From assembly GCF_002234675.1 (NCBI RefSeq), contig NC_019867.2:30850747-30914746 (forward strand): DNA of 64,000 bases, written 5' to 3'. The stretch is from Oryzias latipes (lineage: Eukaryota > Chordata > Actinopteri > Beloniformes > Adrianichthyidae). The notes beneath the pieces are model-generated. The model did no database searches and had not been told where the DNA came from. It saw only the letters and a list, made by a program, of their open reading frames with translations. Shown here in pieces: positions 1-9,700 of this stretch. Position numbers and translations under genes: made by a program. The first letter of the stretch is position 1; every line of letters starts with the position of its first letter.

Positions 1-1583
1 ATGAAAATAAAGAAATGTAATATTTTCCATGTTCCCAGTCTTTCAAAGAGAGTGGATTAAAACAGCGGTAGGGTTCATGCATGACTGTCAAAACCTAATC
101 ATCTCTTCTTTATAGTTTCTCCAAGGAAACTCTTAAAGCAAAAGTTAATTACATTTGGACATTAAGACAAAAAAACTACAAACAACCTTTACCTTTAAAA
201 TAAAAGTACTCACTGAAATCTATGCAAAAACAAACTGCACTGGATTTAAATGAAGTTACATGAGAAAAGGTTTGTCTGTAGAAGGAAGATCAACTTTCAT
301 AAATATGTAACTACGGCTGTAAATCTCTGGACTTTGGTTTTGGAATTGCTTTATCTCAAGCAATCAGGAAAAAATAAAACTGAAGGCAATAAACAACAGA
401 ACTATATCTATACGCATTTCAAAGTTAAGTCATGAATTGATGAGAACATGTGTATAAATACTGAAGGAATTTATTTTTTGTGGTTCTCATTTCTCCTAGG
501 TTTTTATCTTATCTTTATTTCATTGAAGGTTTTCTTTCTGGTTTACTGTGTGTGGGTTTCAGTAATTTCAATTAAAAGGGACTTCCTGATAATTGCATAG
601 GTAAAGAGGTTTCAGGAATGCAGCTCCAACCTCCAACCCCCTTCAGGAGAAAATGGTCTTTGATCTTCTGAGGCCATTTGGTTGTAGGTCTGACTTGGAT
701 CATGAATCAATCATCTCAATCCCTGGGAACCGCCACAGGCATCTGCTCCCGTGTGAAGAACAAAGCTCTAGGATCGACTTCCTGCGGTGACAGTTCCTGC
801 CACCCATGGGGATTCCGTACCGTGTCTATCTGTGAGGTTCGCCCCCAGAGACCAGATGCTGTGATTCTAAGGATGGGCTGAAGGAAGAAGGCGGGCTCCT
901 CTGTCAGCCAATCTCTAGCGACCAGAGGCGGAGATTCGGCGGCCATTTGCTCCCGGGGGAGGATGTTCTGCCCACATGCTTAAAAGTCTGAACTCAAGGA
1001 ATTTTCGTGTGTCTCCAGACAAGCTGCATGTGAATTCGGAATGTAACCTCTTGCGTATTGCAGGCCTTGATTTTGGACACCCAGATCGATCTGTTTTATT
1101 TTGTTTTACTCTGTTTTTAGAAATATTGTTAGGGAATAAATTTGTTAAACTTAATCCGGCCGAATCCCGTGGTTTTCTTCTTCTCGACTTTATTGAACAT
1201 GCAACAAAGGAAAGTAATCTCAAAGCGACAGATTATATTTTTCCAACAATACACATACATACACAAATAATCATATAAATATGCATATTTGCAGTTATAA
1301 ATGCAGAACTACACTACATCCATATGATCACATATACCTTAAGCACACTGAAGAACCATTTTTTAAATGAAACTAGTTATTTTTGCAGCTCATCTACCTT
1401 TCCAGAAGTAAAACGCCTTAATCTCTGAGGCGGTTCCGCCCATTTCATGACGTCAACCTAGAGCCGGCCTCGGCAGGTCGGCACGTCTACGCTTCGTCCA
1501 CGAAATAAATTCAAAAATCCAAAAAAACATTGGTTAGCCTGGGGGCGGGGCTGGCAGTGCAGACTTTTCCTGGAAGGGGTGGT

Positions 1584-1613
1584 TCCTCACTTTGTGACGT
1601 CACAATGTGAGGA
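1584..1613. promoter_or_regulatory. 30-bp near-perfect palindrome centred on TGACGTCA
   Basis: The two 15-base halves are reverse complements except for one mismatched pair. The centre (1595-1602) is the full CRE/ATF octamer TGACGTCA. It could be a CREB/ATF site or the core of a foldback repeat. No adjacent promoter is evident, so function is unproven. Confidence 0.4.
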
Positions 1614-1953
1614 CCCGCTTATTTTCGTAGATTGGGAGCTCAGAGAGCAGGTTTTTAATGGAATACTGATGAATGGATCAAAATACCACTTTGGAGTTGC
1701 TTGTTTGTAAAGAATAAACAATCTGTTAGACTTAAAAGCTCAAAAAAGTTGATTTTGTATGATATAGACCATTTAAACATTAAGTTTGTCAAAATGAGTT
1801 GAACTAATTGCTTGAAAGAGAGTAGGAGGAAGCAAATTTACAGTATATAATCCCAGGTGAGACTGTGGTTGTTTTGGTTCTTCTATCTTCTATCTAGTTT
1901 AACGATGGAGAGGCAACCTTGAGTGCCCAGAAAGACGCCTTATAAATAAAATG

Positions 1954-1997
1954 TATTATTATTATTATTATTATTATCATTATTATTATTATTATTA
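1954..1997. repeat. (ATT)n microsatellite
   Basis: About fourteen ATT units with one interruption (ATC) near 1978. Confidence 0.9.
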
Positions 1998-2059
1998 AAT
2001 GCACTCAGTTTCACTTCAAACAAAAAACATAAAACAAGTGTTACTTTTGTTAGAGTTGG

Positions 2060-3622
2060 TCAGCTTTGCTTTACTTTCAGCTCTTGACATTTAATAATTT
2101 TTGTCTGCAAAAAAGGTAAACGCAAATCTGTTTTATTTACTCTCTAAAAAATCAGCAAAATGACTTTCTAAAAGTACAGAAATCTGACAGTAATTTGATA
2201 CAAATGTACGTTTTTCTTTTAACATAAGCTGCAATTTTGAACTCACCACTCACCAGAAGTCGTCCGTCTCTGCGTCTCACAAAGTCAGGATTCACCTGAA
2301 ACTGGAATGAGAGGAAGAGCACGAAGGTTACAGAGGGCGTGTTCGGGAGCTCATCCCTTAACCCTTGTGCTATCTTAGATAACCCCACCCTTACATTGAC
2401 GTGTTCTCCCTACCATGATAAAGGTGGAAAGATTAGATTTCATGTAATCCATGGACACCAGTGAAGATCACAAATCATTGAAGAAAAAAGGTTCAGAGCA
2501 CTGTCTAGTGGGTCTAGATGACCCAACTCCCAACGTTAAAGTGCCTGGGATAGCACAAGGGATAAAACAACCACAGTCTCACCTGATTTCCCTTTTTGAA
2601 ATACATCCATGTTGCTTCCAAACTGTAAAACAATTTGAATTGAGCATTTAACTTCTGAACTTCAAGCTTATAATCTTGGTGTCCAAATGAGATTTGAATT
2701 ATTGAAAGGAGAGACTGATAAATACCCAAAAGATGAACGATTGATTTTGTAAAGACATCCTCAGCTGTGTTTTCTGTGTTTTCTGCTAAATTTGATTCCC
2801 TAAATAACAAAGAACAAGTACGTTCCATTCAACTATATTGTCTAGTTGTTAAAAAATATATTAATAAACATTTTAAATCATCTTAGAAAAGTGAAATGTT
2901 ACTGGCAACTGTGCAAAAAGCTTAAGCCTGGAAAATCCAACAACCGCTTTTTAAAGTTAAACACATTTGGTTTGTGTTCATTTTGGGAAGCAGCAAATAA
3001 CAGCAGCCTAAAAGTGAAAAATGAAAAAATATTAAATGAAGAAAAAACAAATTTGACCCTGTGGTCAAAAAGTTTGAATCCGGGATTAATCTTTCATTTG
3101 AAAAACAACCTTTCCAACAGATTTTTGGGCTCTAAAGCCTTTCAAAGACTTTTCTCAGAATGTTTACCCACAGTCTCAGACAGATTCAGGATGCAGGGTG
3201 GTGCAGTGGTTGGTGCTTTATTGGTTTATGATTATCCTTTTTAAGGTTATCAAAAAAAACAAAGACATGGAATGATTTTAAAATTGAAGTCTGCCGACCG
3301 CCTTAAGATGGAAATATGGGAAGATAATTACATCAAAAAGGCCTTTTTGGCTTTGGCTGATTCTGATGATGAATTTGGTTAGAAAAGTTCTGATTTGACG
3401 TTACAGCCGTGATGACAGTGAACGCATCAGGTGCCTGCAGCAAACTCAGAGTATGAATGCATGTTTTCAAATCCTAGAGACAGAAAACAAACCTGCTGTT
3501 TGGAATATTTGTAAAGCAATATTGATGCTTGAAGGAGGTCAAACATTTACCCAGAAATAAATTCATCCTCATCTCCACACAGGAACAGTTCTGCTGGTTT
3601 ATCTTTAGTGGACATCAGAGGT
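2060..3622 (-). CDS. Unrecognised multi-exon gene (internal/3' exons)
   Basis: Three exons fit together on the minus strand. Exon 3551-3622 (72 bp) follows a strong polypyrimidine-CAG acceptor and contains an in-frame ATG (MSTKDKPAELFLCGDEDEF). Exon 2583-2799 (217 bp) reads ESNLAENTENTAEDVF, then a helical stretch with LLGIYQSLLSIIQ and KLEVQKLNAQFKLFYSLEA. Exon 2254-2295 (42 bp) reads VNPDFVRRRDGRLL and ends at GTGAGT. Splice phases 2, 0 and 0 agree across the joins, which is hard to get by chance. A last exon at 2060-2104 (TKIIKCQELKVKQS, stop) also fits in phase 0 but is less certain; read-through from 2254 to a stop at 2152 is the alternative. I do not recognise the family. An acidic leader followed by a helical domain is all that can be said. 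The Tc1 element lies directly upstream, so a 5' exon may be missing or more distant. Confidence 0.5.
2362..2561. mobile_element. piggyBac-type MITE, copy 1
   Basis: The ends are CCCTTGTGCTATC and GATAGCACAAGGG, a 13-bp inverted repeat. TTAA precedes the left end (2358-2361) and the right flank is ATAA. The body shares long near-identical blocks with copies near 10.7, 17.3 and 23.0 kb. There is no coding capacity. TTAA duplication with CCC/GGG ends is the piggyBac hallmark, so this is probably a non-autonomous derivative. Confidence 0.75.
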
Positions 3623-3810
3623 CTGCAGTGAGAATCAGAAAAACAATACAGGAAATCATATTCCATTCCAAATACAGAATGTTCTTCTCATGAATCTTAG
3701 TCATACAGCGGGGAAAATAAGTATTGAACACGTCAACATTCCTCTGAAAAAAACATTTCTAATCGAGCTATTGACCTGAAATTTTCACCAGATGTCGGCA
3801 TCAACCCAAG

Positions 3811-4570
3811 CAGTGACGTGGAGTCAGGAGAGGCATTATGGGAAGAAAAGAGAAAAAATAAATTCAATTATAATATTTAATCAGTAATTTGTGCTTTGCA
3901 GTCATTTTCCATTTAAATGTACCATTTTTGGGTGTTTTTTCTTTCCAAAAATCGCTGAATTTCCGCATTTGCCGTTCAAATACTAAGTGATGTGCGATGA
4001 GGCACCAGCCGGCTGAGCCTCACCTTGGATTGCGCAATACCTATGCAGTCAGACGGTACTGCTGTCTCTCTGTATGTCGGTTCAATCACTTGTACTATAT
4101 GAGCTGAGTTTACATAATTTAGCAGATGTATATGATGTACAGTGTTTGTTTTTATAAATAACTGTATGTGAGGGACGTGTTTCTTGTGCTGAGCACTAAA
4201 CGCCGGCAAAAAAGCCGCTGGGTGAGGCCAGCAGTTCTCGTGCCTCATGTTAGGGGGCGCCGGTGAGCCCTGAGATTATGACGCTAAAAAATAATAGAAG
4301 TAGTGATAGCAAGCGGCAAGACATTTTCTTCAGAAGGAGCGGCGTATGGACTTTACTTACAAGTAAAGGTAAGACGATGATAACATTTGTGCTTTTTTCT
4401 ATGCTGCAGTGTGTATATGAAAAAAACATGGTAAAATGATATTTTAAACAAAACACGTTAACTGTTGTCAATCAAATGGTGAATAAGTTACTCAGTATGG
4501 TTCATATGTTTGTAAATCTGACTGATGACATCAGTGCCTCACCAGCCATTAACCTCACCGCACGTCACTG
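3811..4570. mobile_element. Non-autonomous hAT-type element nested in the Tc1 element
   Basis: The termini CAGTGACGTG and CACGTCACTG are inverted repeats. Both are flanked by the exact 8-bp duplication AACCCAAG (3803-3810 and 4571-4578), the hAT signature. With the insert and one duplication removed, the two Tc1 halves read continuously. There is no transposase frame. A fragment of the same family lies near 40525-40585. Confidence 0.85.
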
Positions 4571-4686
4571 AACCCAAGTAATGCACACATAGAAAGAAAT
4601 CCAAACATTTGTCCATAAATGAAGGTATGTGTTATAAAGTGTAATGGCACAGGGAATAAGTATCTAACACGCTTCCTGAAATTTAT

Positions 4687-5706
4687 TTAATACTTAATGC
4701 AAAAACCTTTGTTGGTGATTCCAGCCTCAAGACGCCTCCTGTATGGAGAAAGCAGTGGAATACATTGCTCAGGTGTGATTTTGGCCCATTCATCCACACA
4801 AACTGCCTTCAAATCTTCAAGGTTCCGGGGGTCTCTTCTGTGAACCCGGATCTTCAGTTCTTTCCAAAGATTCTCAATTGGATTCAAGTCTGGTGATTGA
4901 CTGGGCCATTCTAGCAGCTTTATTTTCTTTTTCTTGAACCAGTTGAGTGTTACCTTGGCTGTGTGCTTGGGATGGTTGTCTTGCTGAAAGATCCACCCTC
5001 TTTTCACCTTCAGCAGCCTGGCAGATGACAGCAGATTCTGATCAAGAATGTCTCCATACTTTTCTCCAGTCATTATTCCTTCAATGATATGAAGTCTACC
5101 AGTACCACATGCTGAAAAACAGCCCCACGCCATGATGCTCCCACCTCCAAACTTGACTGTTGGTATGGTGTTTTGGGGGTGATGTGCGGTGCCATTTTTC
5201 CTCCAAACATGTGTCTTATGACATCCGAAGAGTTCAGTTTTGGTCTCATCTGACCAGAGTATCTTCTCCCAGAATGTCATGGGTTTATCCAAATGTTGTG
5301 TGGCAAACTCCAAACGAGCTTCAACATGCTTCTTCTTCAAAAATGGAGTCTTGCGTGGTGTGCGTGCATGGAGGCCATGGCAGTTGAAACAACGGTTCCT
5401 GCTGATTCCAGGTCTCTCTGAAGCTCTCCACGAGTGGTCCTGGGCTGTTGGAGAACCCTTCTGATGATTGTTCTGACTCCTGTGTCTGTAAATCTTGGGA
5501 GGAGCACCTGGCCATGGCAGGTTTATGGTAATGCCGTGTTCTTTCCACTTCCGGATGATGGCCCCAATGGTACTCACTGGAACTTTCAGAAGTTTAGAAA
5601 TGCGCCTGTAACCAATGCCTTCAGTGTGTTTTGCAACAATAAGGTTGCATAGGTCTTTGGACAGCTCTTTGCTTTCACCCATCATGCAATGCTTCTTGTC
5701 TAACAC
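4687..5706 (-). pseudogene. Tc1-like transposase ORF, internally out of frame
   Basis: A 339-residue frame shows an N-terminal helix-turn-helix region (GESKELSKDL, GYRRISKLLKVPVST). It also has a DDE catalytic core: D in WSDETK, D in FQQDNHPKHTA and E in SPDLNPIENLWKELK. The last aspartate-to-glutamate spacing fits Tc1 DD34E enzymes. Roughly residues 70-120 do not resemble a Tc1 protein, while another frame over about 5320-5500 does, so two small compensating indels probably changed this stretch. The enzyme is therefore probably inactive. The alternative is a divergent but intact enzyme. Confidence 0.85.
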
Positions 5707-6197
5707 CTTGCTGCTGAGAAACCTTTTTAAAAGGCATCAATCAGGACTATACCAGCTGATATTACTTTGTACTAATAGGGGGCAGGTTAACCTTCTGAAT
5801 ACTCCAGCTGCTTTCTTGGCTTGCCAGAGCTTTTTACCCCTCCTTTTCTTCATGTGTTCAATACTTATTCCCTGTGCCATTTCACTTTATTACACATAAC
5901 ATCATTTATTGGATTTCTTTCTATGTGTGCATTACTTGGGTTGATGCTGACATCTGGTGAAAATTTCGTGTCAATAGCTCTATTAGAAATATGTTTTTTG
6001 AGAGAAATGTTGACGTGTTCAATACTTATTTCTCCGCTGTATATTGTGCCTCACAAATGTATAACAAACTTAACAAATATTTCAAACATAGAAAATTCAA
6101 AGCATAATTTATGGCTGAATAAAGAGTGAAATTATGAATATATAATTATGAATGTGACGGAAAAAACAGTCAAAAGAGTTCAGGTCCAATCAGTGTC

Positions 6198-6203
6198 TTT
6201 ATT
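6198..6203 (-). terminator. Polyadenylation signal of PARP14-like gene A
   Basis: AATAAA on the minus strand, about 310 bases after the stop codon at 6512-6514. It gives a 3' UTR of ordinary length. Cleavage would fall near 6180. Confidence 0.6.
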
Positions 6204-6511
6204 AACGTGGACAGATTGATAGAACAGTAGAATATAGATCAGCTTCCTTCCTCTCATCATTGTTGAACAGTGAACAGAAGAAAAAACTAAAACTTAAACA
6301 TTCAAAGACTCTGAATTATCTCCATCTGCTCTTTCTTTCTTCCAACACACTTGAAGGCTCAATGATCTGAACCTGAACTGATCAAATCTCTTTTTCTCTA
6401 AAATAGTCACTTAAACCCAAATCCCTCTGAGCCCAAAACCAAACGGTGAAGATGGTTTACAGAACTGGAAGCGTTTTTCTGGTACTTGGGGTGCTGAACA
6501 GCTCAGGAGGC

Positions 6512-6792
6512 TCATGTGAAGGTGATGAGGTATTCTGGGTACGCCTGGGTGTCATTGAACACCACAAACATGGTTGGGGAGTTTATGTTATCCGTCACGC
6601 TGTCGTACAGGTCAGCTGACTGCCCAGATTTGGAGGGAGGGATAATCATGCCAGAACTTCCCTGGGTGAAATCCCCGACCAGAACCCGGGCCTGGTACAT
6701 GCGTTTGTGCCCCTGGTTGTCGGGTTGGGCGTAGTTCTGAGCCGAATAGGCGGGATCCACGGCGAAGTAGGAGCCGTTCCCGAACATCGCAC
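6512..6792 (-). CDS. parp14: Gene A exon 24: catalytic tyrosine and C-terminus
   Basis: Encodes [20 protein letters not shown], with the second triad residue in GSYFA. It ends [14 protein letters not shown] and a TGA stop. The YLITF ending is shared with PARP10/14/15. There the third triad position is hydrophobic rather than glutamate, consistent with mono- rather than poly-ADP-ribosylation. Confidence 0.93.
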
Positions 6793-9700
6793 CTGCACAA
6801 AGGTCAGAGAATAAATCAGAGATAAGATGTTTGTTTCACATTCATGTAGCACAACTATCATCTGTGCTCAAAGCCTGAAACAAAAGGAAATATTTGAATT
6901 GTTTTAAATGTTTGCTACAACACTTTCTGCCTCTTAGCCTTTGCAGGTGTCAAAAAAGGAAACTCCACGACCACCAGAGAAAGGCTGAAGACGTTTGGTT
7001 TGTCTGCATAGCTGGAGGGTTACGGCTGCAGACCTCTGAACTGATGCCTCATGCTTGGATTTGACTCAACTACAGTCGCTGCTGTTTCCCAGCAGATGGC
7101 GCACTTTGAAGACACTGGCCTTGTAGCTGTGAAATGATGCATTGTGGATTCAATTAGTTTGACTAAAGCACAACACGATCTGTTTAGCAGCTTCTAAACT
7201 CCTGAGTTGGTGTTTATAAATCATTTTTCCAACATCTCTGGACAGTTTGAGACATTCATCAGGCCTGTGAGTCGGAGCTGCAGCTCCATCGTTGGTGAAT
7301 TCAGGAGGAAAAGCTGTGAACGTCACACAGACAGAAGGACTGCAGCACCGCCGGTTCAAGCTGCTCCTGCAGGAAAGTGGTGGCTTTGCTGTACCTCTCA
7401 TGTCTGCTGGTTGGGTTTGGAAAAAGGGGTTTTGGAGCTCAAAGAGGAGAGTTGCATATTTCTGGAGTTTGAGGAGAAATCTGTGGAGTGATCGTGTGTG
7501 ACTTGGTTTGCTGCATGAAACAGCTGATCGTGATGCTACATTAGTTTTTCACAAACATAAAGACAAACGTCAAAGCTTTCAAATCTAACCTGCCTCCAGA
7601 TAAATGTCAAACACATCTTTAACTCATGGTCGCTGACAGCCATGCAGACAGAAATAGAAGAAGTACAGCGGTTCTCCAGCTGAGAGAGTTCTGCTGTTGG
7701 TTCTCTGGTTTTGACAGAACCGAAGACTCCCTTTAGCTGGGGTCCTGTTCCCTGACCCCCAACCTGGACGGCATCACAGGATCTGCTCCATCTTCAGCTC
7801 AAGAGAGACGTTTCATTCTCCTAAACTGACTGAGTTTCATGCTGTGCACTGAGAAACCACGTTTCCTAACCTCTGGAGAATGGGACAGAACAGGATGGGT
7901 TCTAAACGTGTTAGATCACAAGTTTACGGGAATTTGAGCAGGACAGTCAGCGGACGACTGGACTCTGCTCTCACTACTCTTTCAAAAACAGAGATCAAAG
8001 TCAGACGACAAACAAACCTTTCACTCAAAGGTTCTTTGAGGAAGTTTTGTCTGATTCTACGTTTTTATTCCTTTTGAATTTGACATAAAAAGTGGCGTTC
8101 CGTGGTTTCTGGCGACCACATGAGAGGACGGAGGACCCCTGCTGTCCCTTCAGAGAGGCGTGTTTGGCCTTGGTTACCGTTTCGTCCTGCGTAGCTGCGG
8201 TTGAATCCCTTGGTGTTGATCTGGTCGGTGGAGTCAGCAGACGTGCCGTGGAACAGAACCTTTTCATTGTTGTTGTGCTTGTTCTTCAGCTCCATCTGCT
8301 TCTTCAAGAGCTGGAAACTCTGCCACAGACAGGAATTCTGGACCCGATCGATCTGAAACACAGACAGACATCACACTTACAGGAACAGATGAAGCAACAC
8401 TGATGACCCAGCAGGTCATCCTGACCCTGATGTCTACACAACCAGAATGTCCCAGATTCAAGAAGATGATTGGTTTCAAGAAGAGAAGACAAGTCTAAGC
8501 CATGACTTCAGGACATTAAAGGACTTGTACGGACAGAAACGTGCAGAAAGGAGCAGCCCTGCGCCCGGATGGGGCAAGCAAGAGCTACACGATGGCGCTG
8601 ACAAGGGAGGGGCTGAGAAATCTGGGGCTAAAAATCTGATAAACCGTGTGCATGGTTTATCAGATTTTTATTTTTAACCACAGGCACCCTGGGGGGCTCC
8701 GTACAAATCTCTTTAAGAAGGTGGGAAAATGCGATGACCCAGCATTCTGGGAGCATTTAAACGCATCATTTACACACAAATCTTGGAGACGTGAAAAGAG
8801 TCTGACATCTAAACGTTGTTTTGTATACTTTGTAAAGAGTTTCAAGCTGCTGTTATTTAAAATTGTTCGTATGTTCATTTATATTTATTTTTTTGTATTT
8901 TTGTAACTTGAAAATACAATTCAAAGTACATAAAGTTACGCACAAAATGGATTCTATGAGTGACAAATCAAGAATTATGCACACCCAAATGGGATGAGAC
9001 TATTTTCTTTCTATAGACTTGAACGTCTTTAAAAAACTGTTCTGTCCTTTTCAATTAACAGCCTGTGCCGGCTTGGTCATTTTTTCACACAGACGAGAGC
9101 CATTCGAGTTCCTTGTTCTGCTGTTTAATGTGGTGTTCCTTTCTTTAAACTTGACACCGCATCAACATCCGTAGGACACTTTGGCCTGCTAATGAACCAA
9201 CCGGTGAACTAACACAAAAAATCTTCTTAATTGTTCTCTTATTGCCGTCTGTCGTGCTGACTTTGTGCCTCTTACAACCTTTAGCTGAACTCAGGTAATC
9301 TAAACATCAAAAACTCTTCAAAATTAAATCTTACTGCTCCTAGAGCTCCATAGATGTGATATAAAATGTAGAAAATACAAATATTTAAATCTACAAATTA
9401 AAGAAACATAATTAAAAACGTTTTCAGTGGCACTGCGGCAGAGCGCCCTCTGCTGGCTAAATAAATAACTACTAACACATCAACGGCTATGCAGCCTTAG
9501 AAAGGAGTGAAACATGTTCTCCATGATGTTGTTGTCTGAATAACATGTTTGATAACCTCAAACAAGTAGATTATGATACTAACCCTAACCGGGTTAGTGT
9601 CATAATCTACTTTTTAAGTCATTCTTTGTTGACATGCAGGCAGAAAGCCCCACATTCACATCTAAATCTCCCCAGAGTTTGGATCCAAGTTTACGAGCTC

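Larger units (their letters stand above)
1..2059. other. Intergenic stretch without a recognised gene
   Basis: Mostly AT-rich unique sequence. I see a 30-bp palindrome around 1600, an ATT microsatellite at 1954-1997 and GC-richer patches at 700-960 and 1430-1560, but no convincing exon. A minus-strand ATG at 946 opens a 76-residue frame (MAAESPPLVAR) in GC-rich surroundings. It matches no family I know and lacks a supported continuation. Confidence 0.4.
3706..6039 (-). mobile_element. Tc1/mariner element with IR/DR-type ends
   Basis: The outer ends are inverted repeats beginning CAGCGG(G/A)GAAA and containing AAGTATTGAACACGTCAAC. They are flanked by a TA duplication at 3704-3705 and 6040-6041. 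Inner copies of the GGGAATAAGTAT motif near 4653 and 5868 give the doubled-repeat arrangement known from Sleeping Beauty-like elements. The transposase frame runs on the minus strand. Removing the 768 bp added by the nested hAT-type insertion leaves about 1566 bp, normal for a fish Tc1 element. Confidence 0.9.

Noticed and set aside
716..1223. Two overlapping minus-strand frames in GC-rich DNA
   Set aside because: No homology that I recognise and no coherent splice sites.
2846..3244. 132-codon plus-strand frame
   Set aside because: Composition is that of AT-rich non-coding DNA; no domain, and it lies antisense to better supported exons.
7150..7401. Exon-like minus-strand frame in gene A intron 23
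   Set aside because: Plausible peptide composition, but no usable donor, and including it breaks the catalytic-domain frame.
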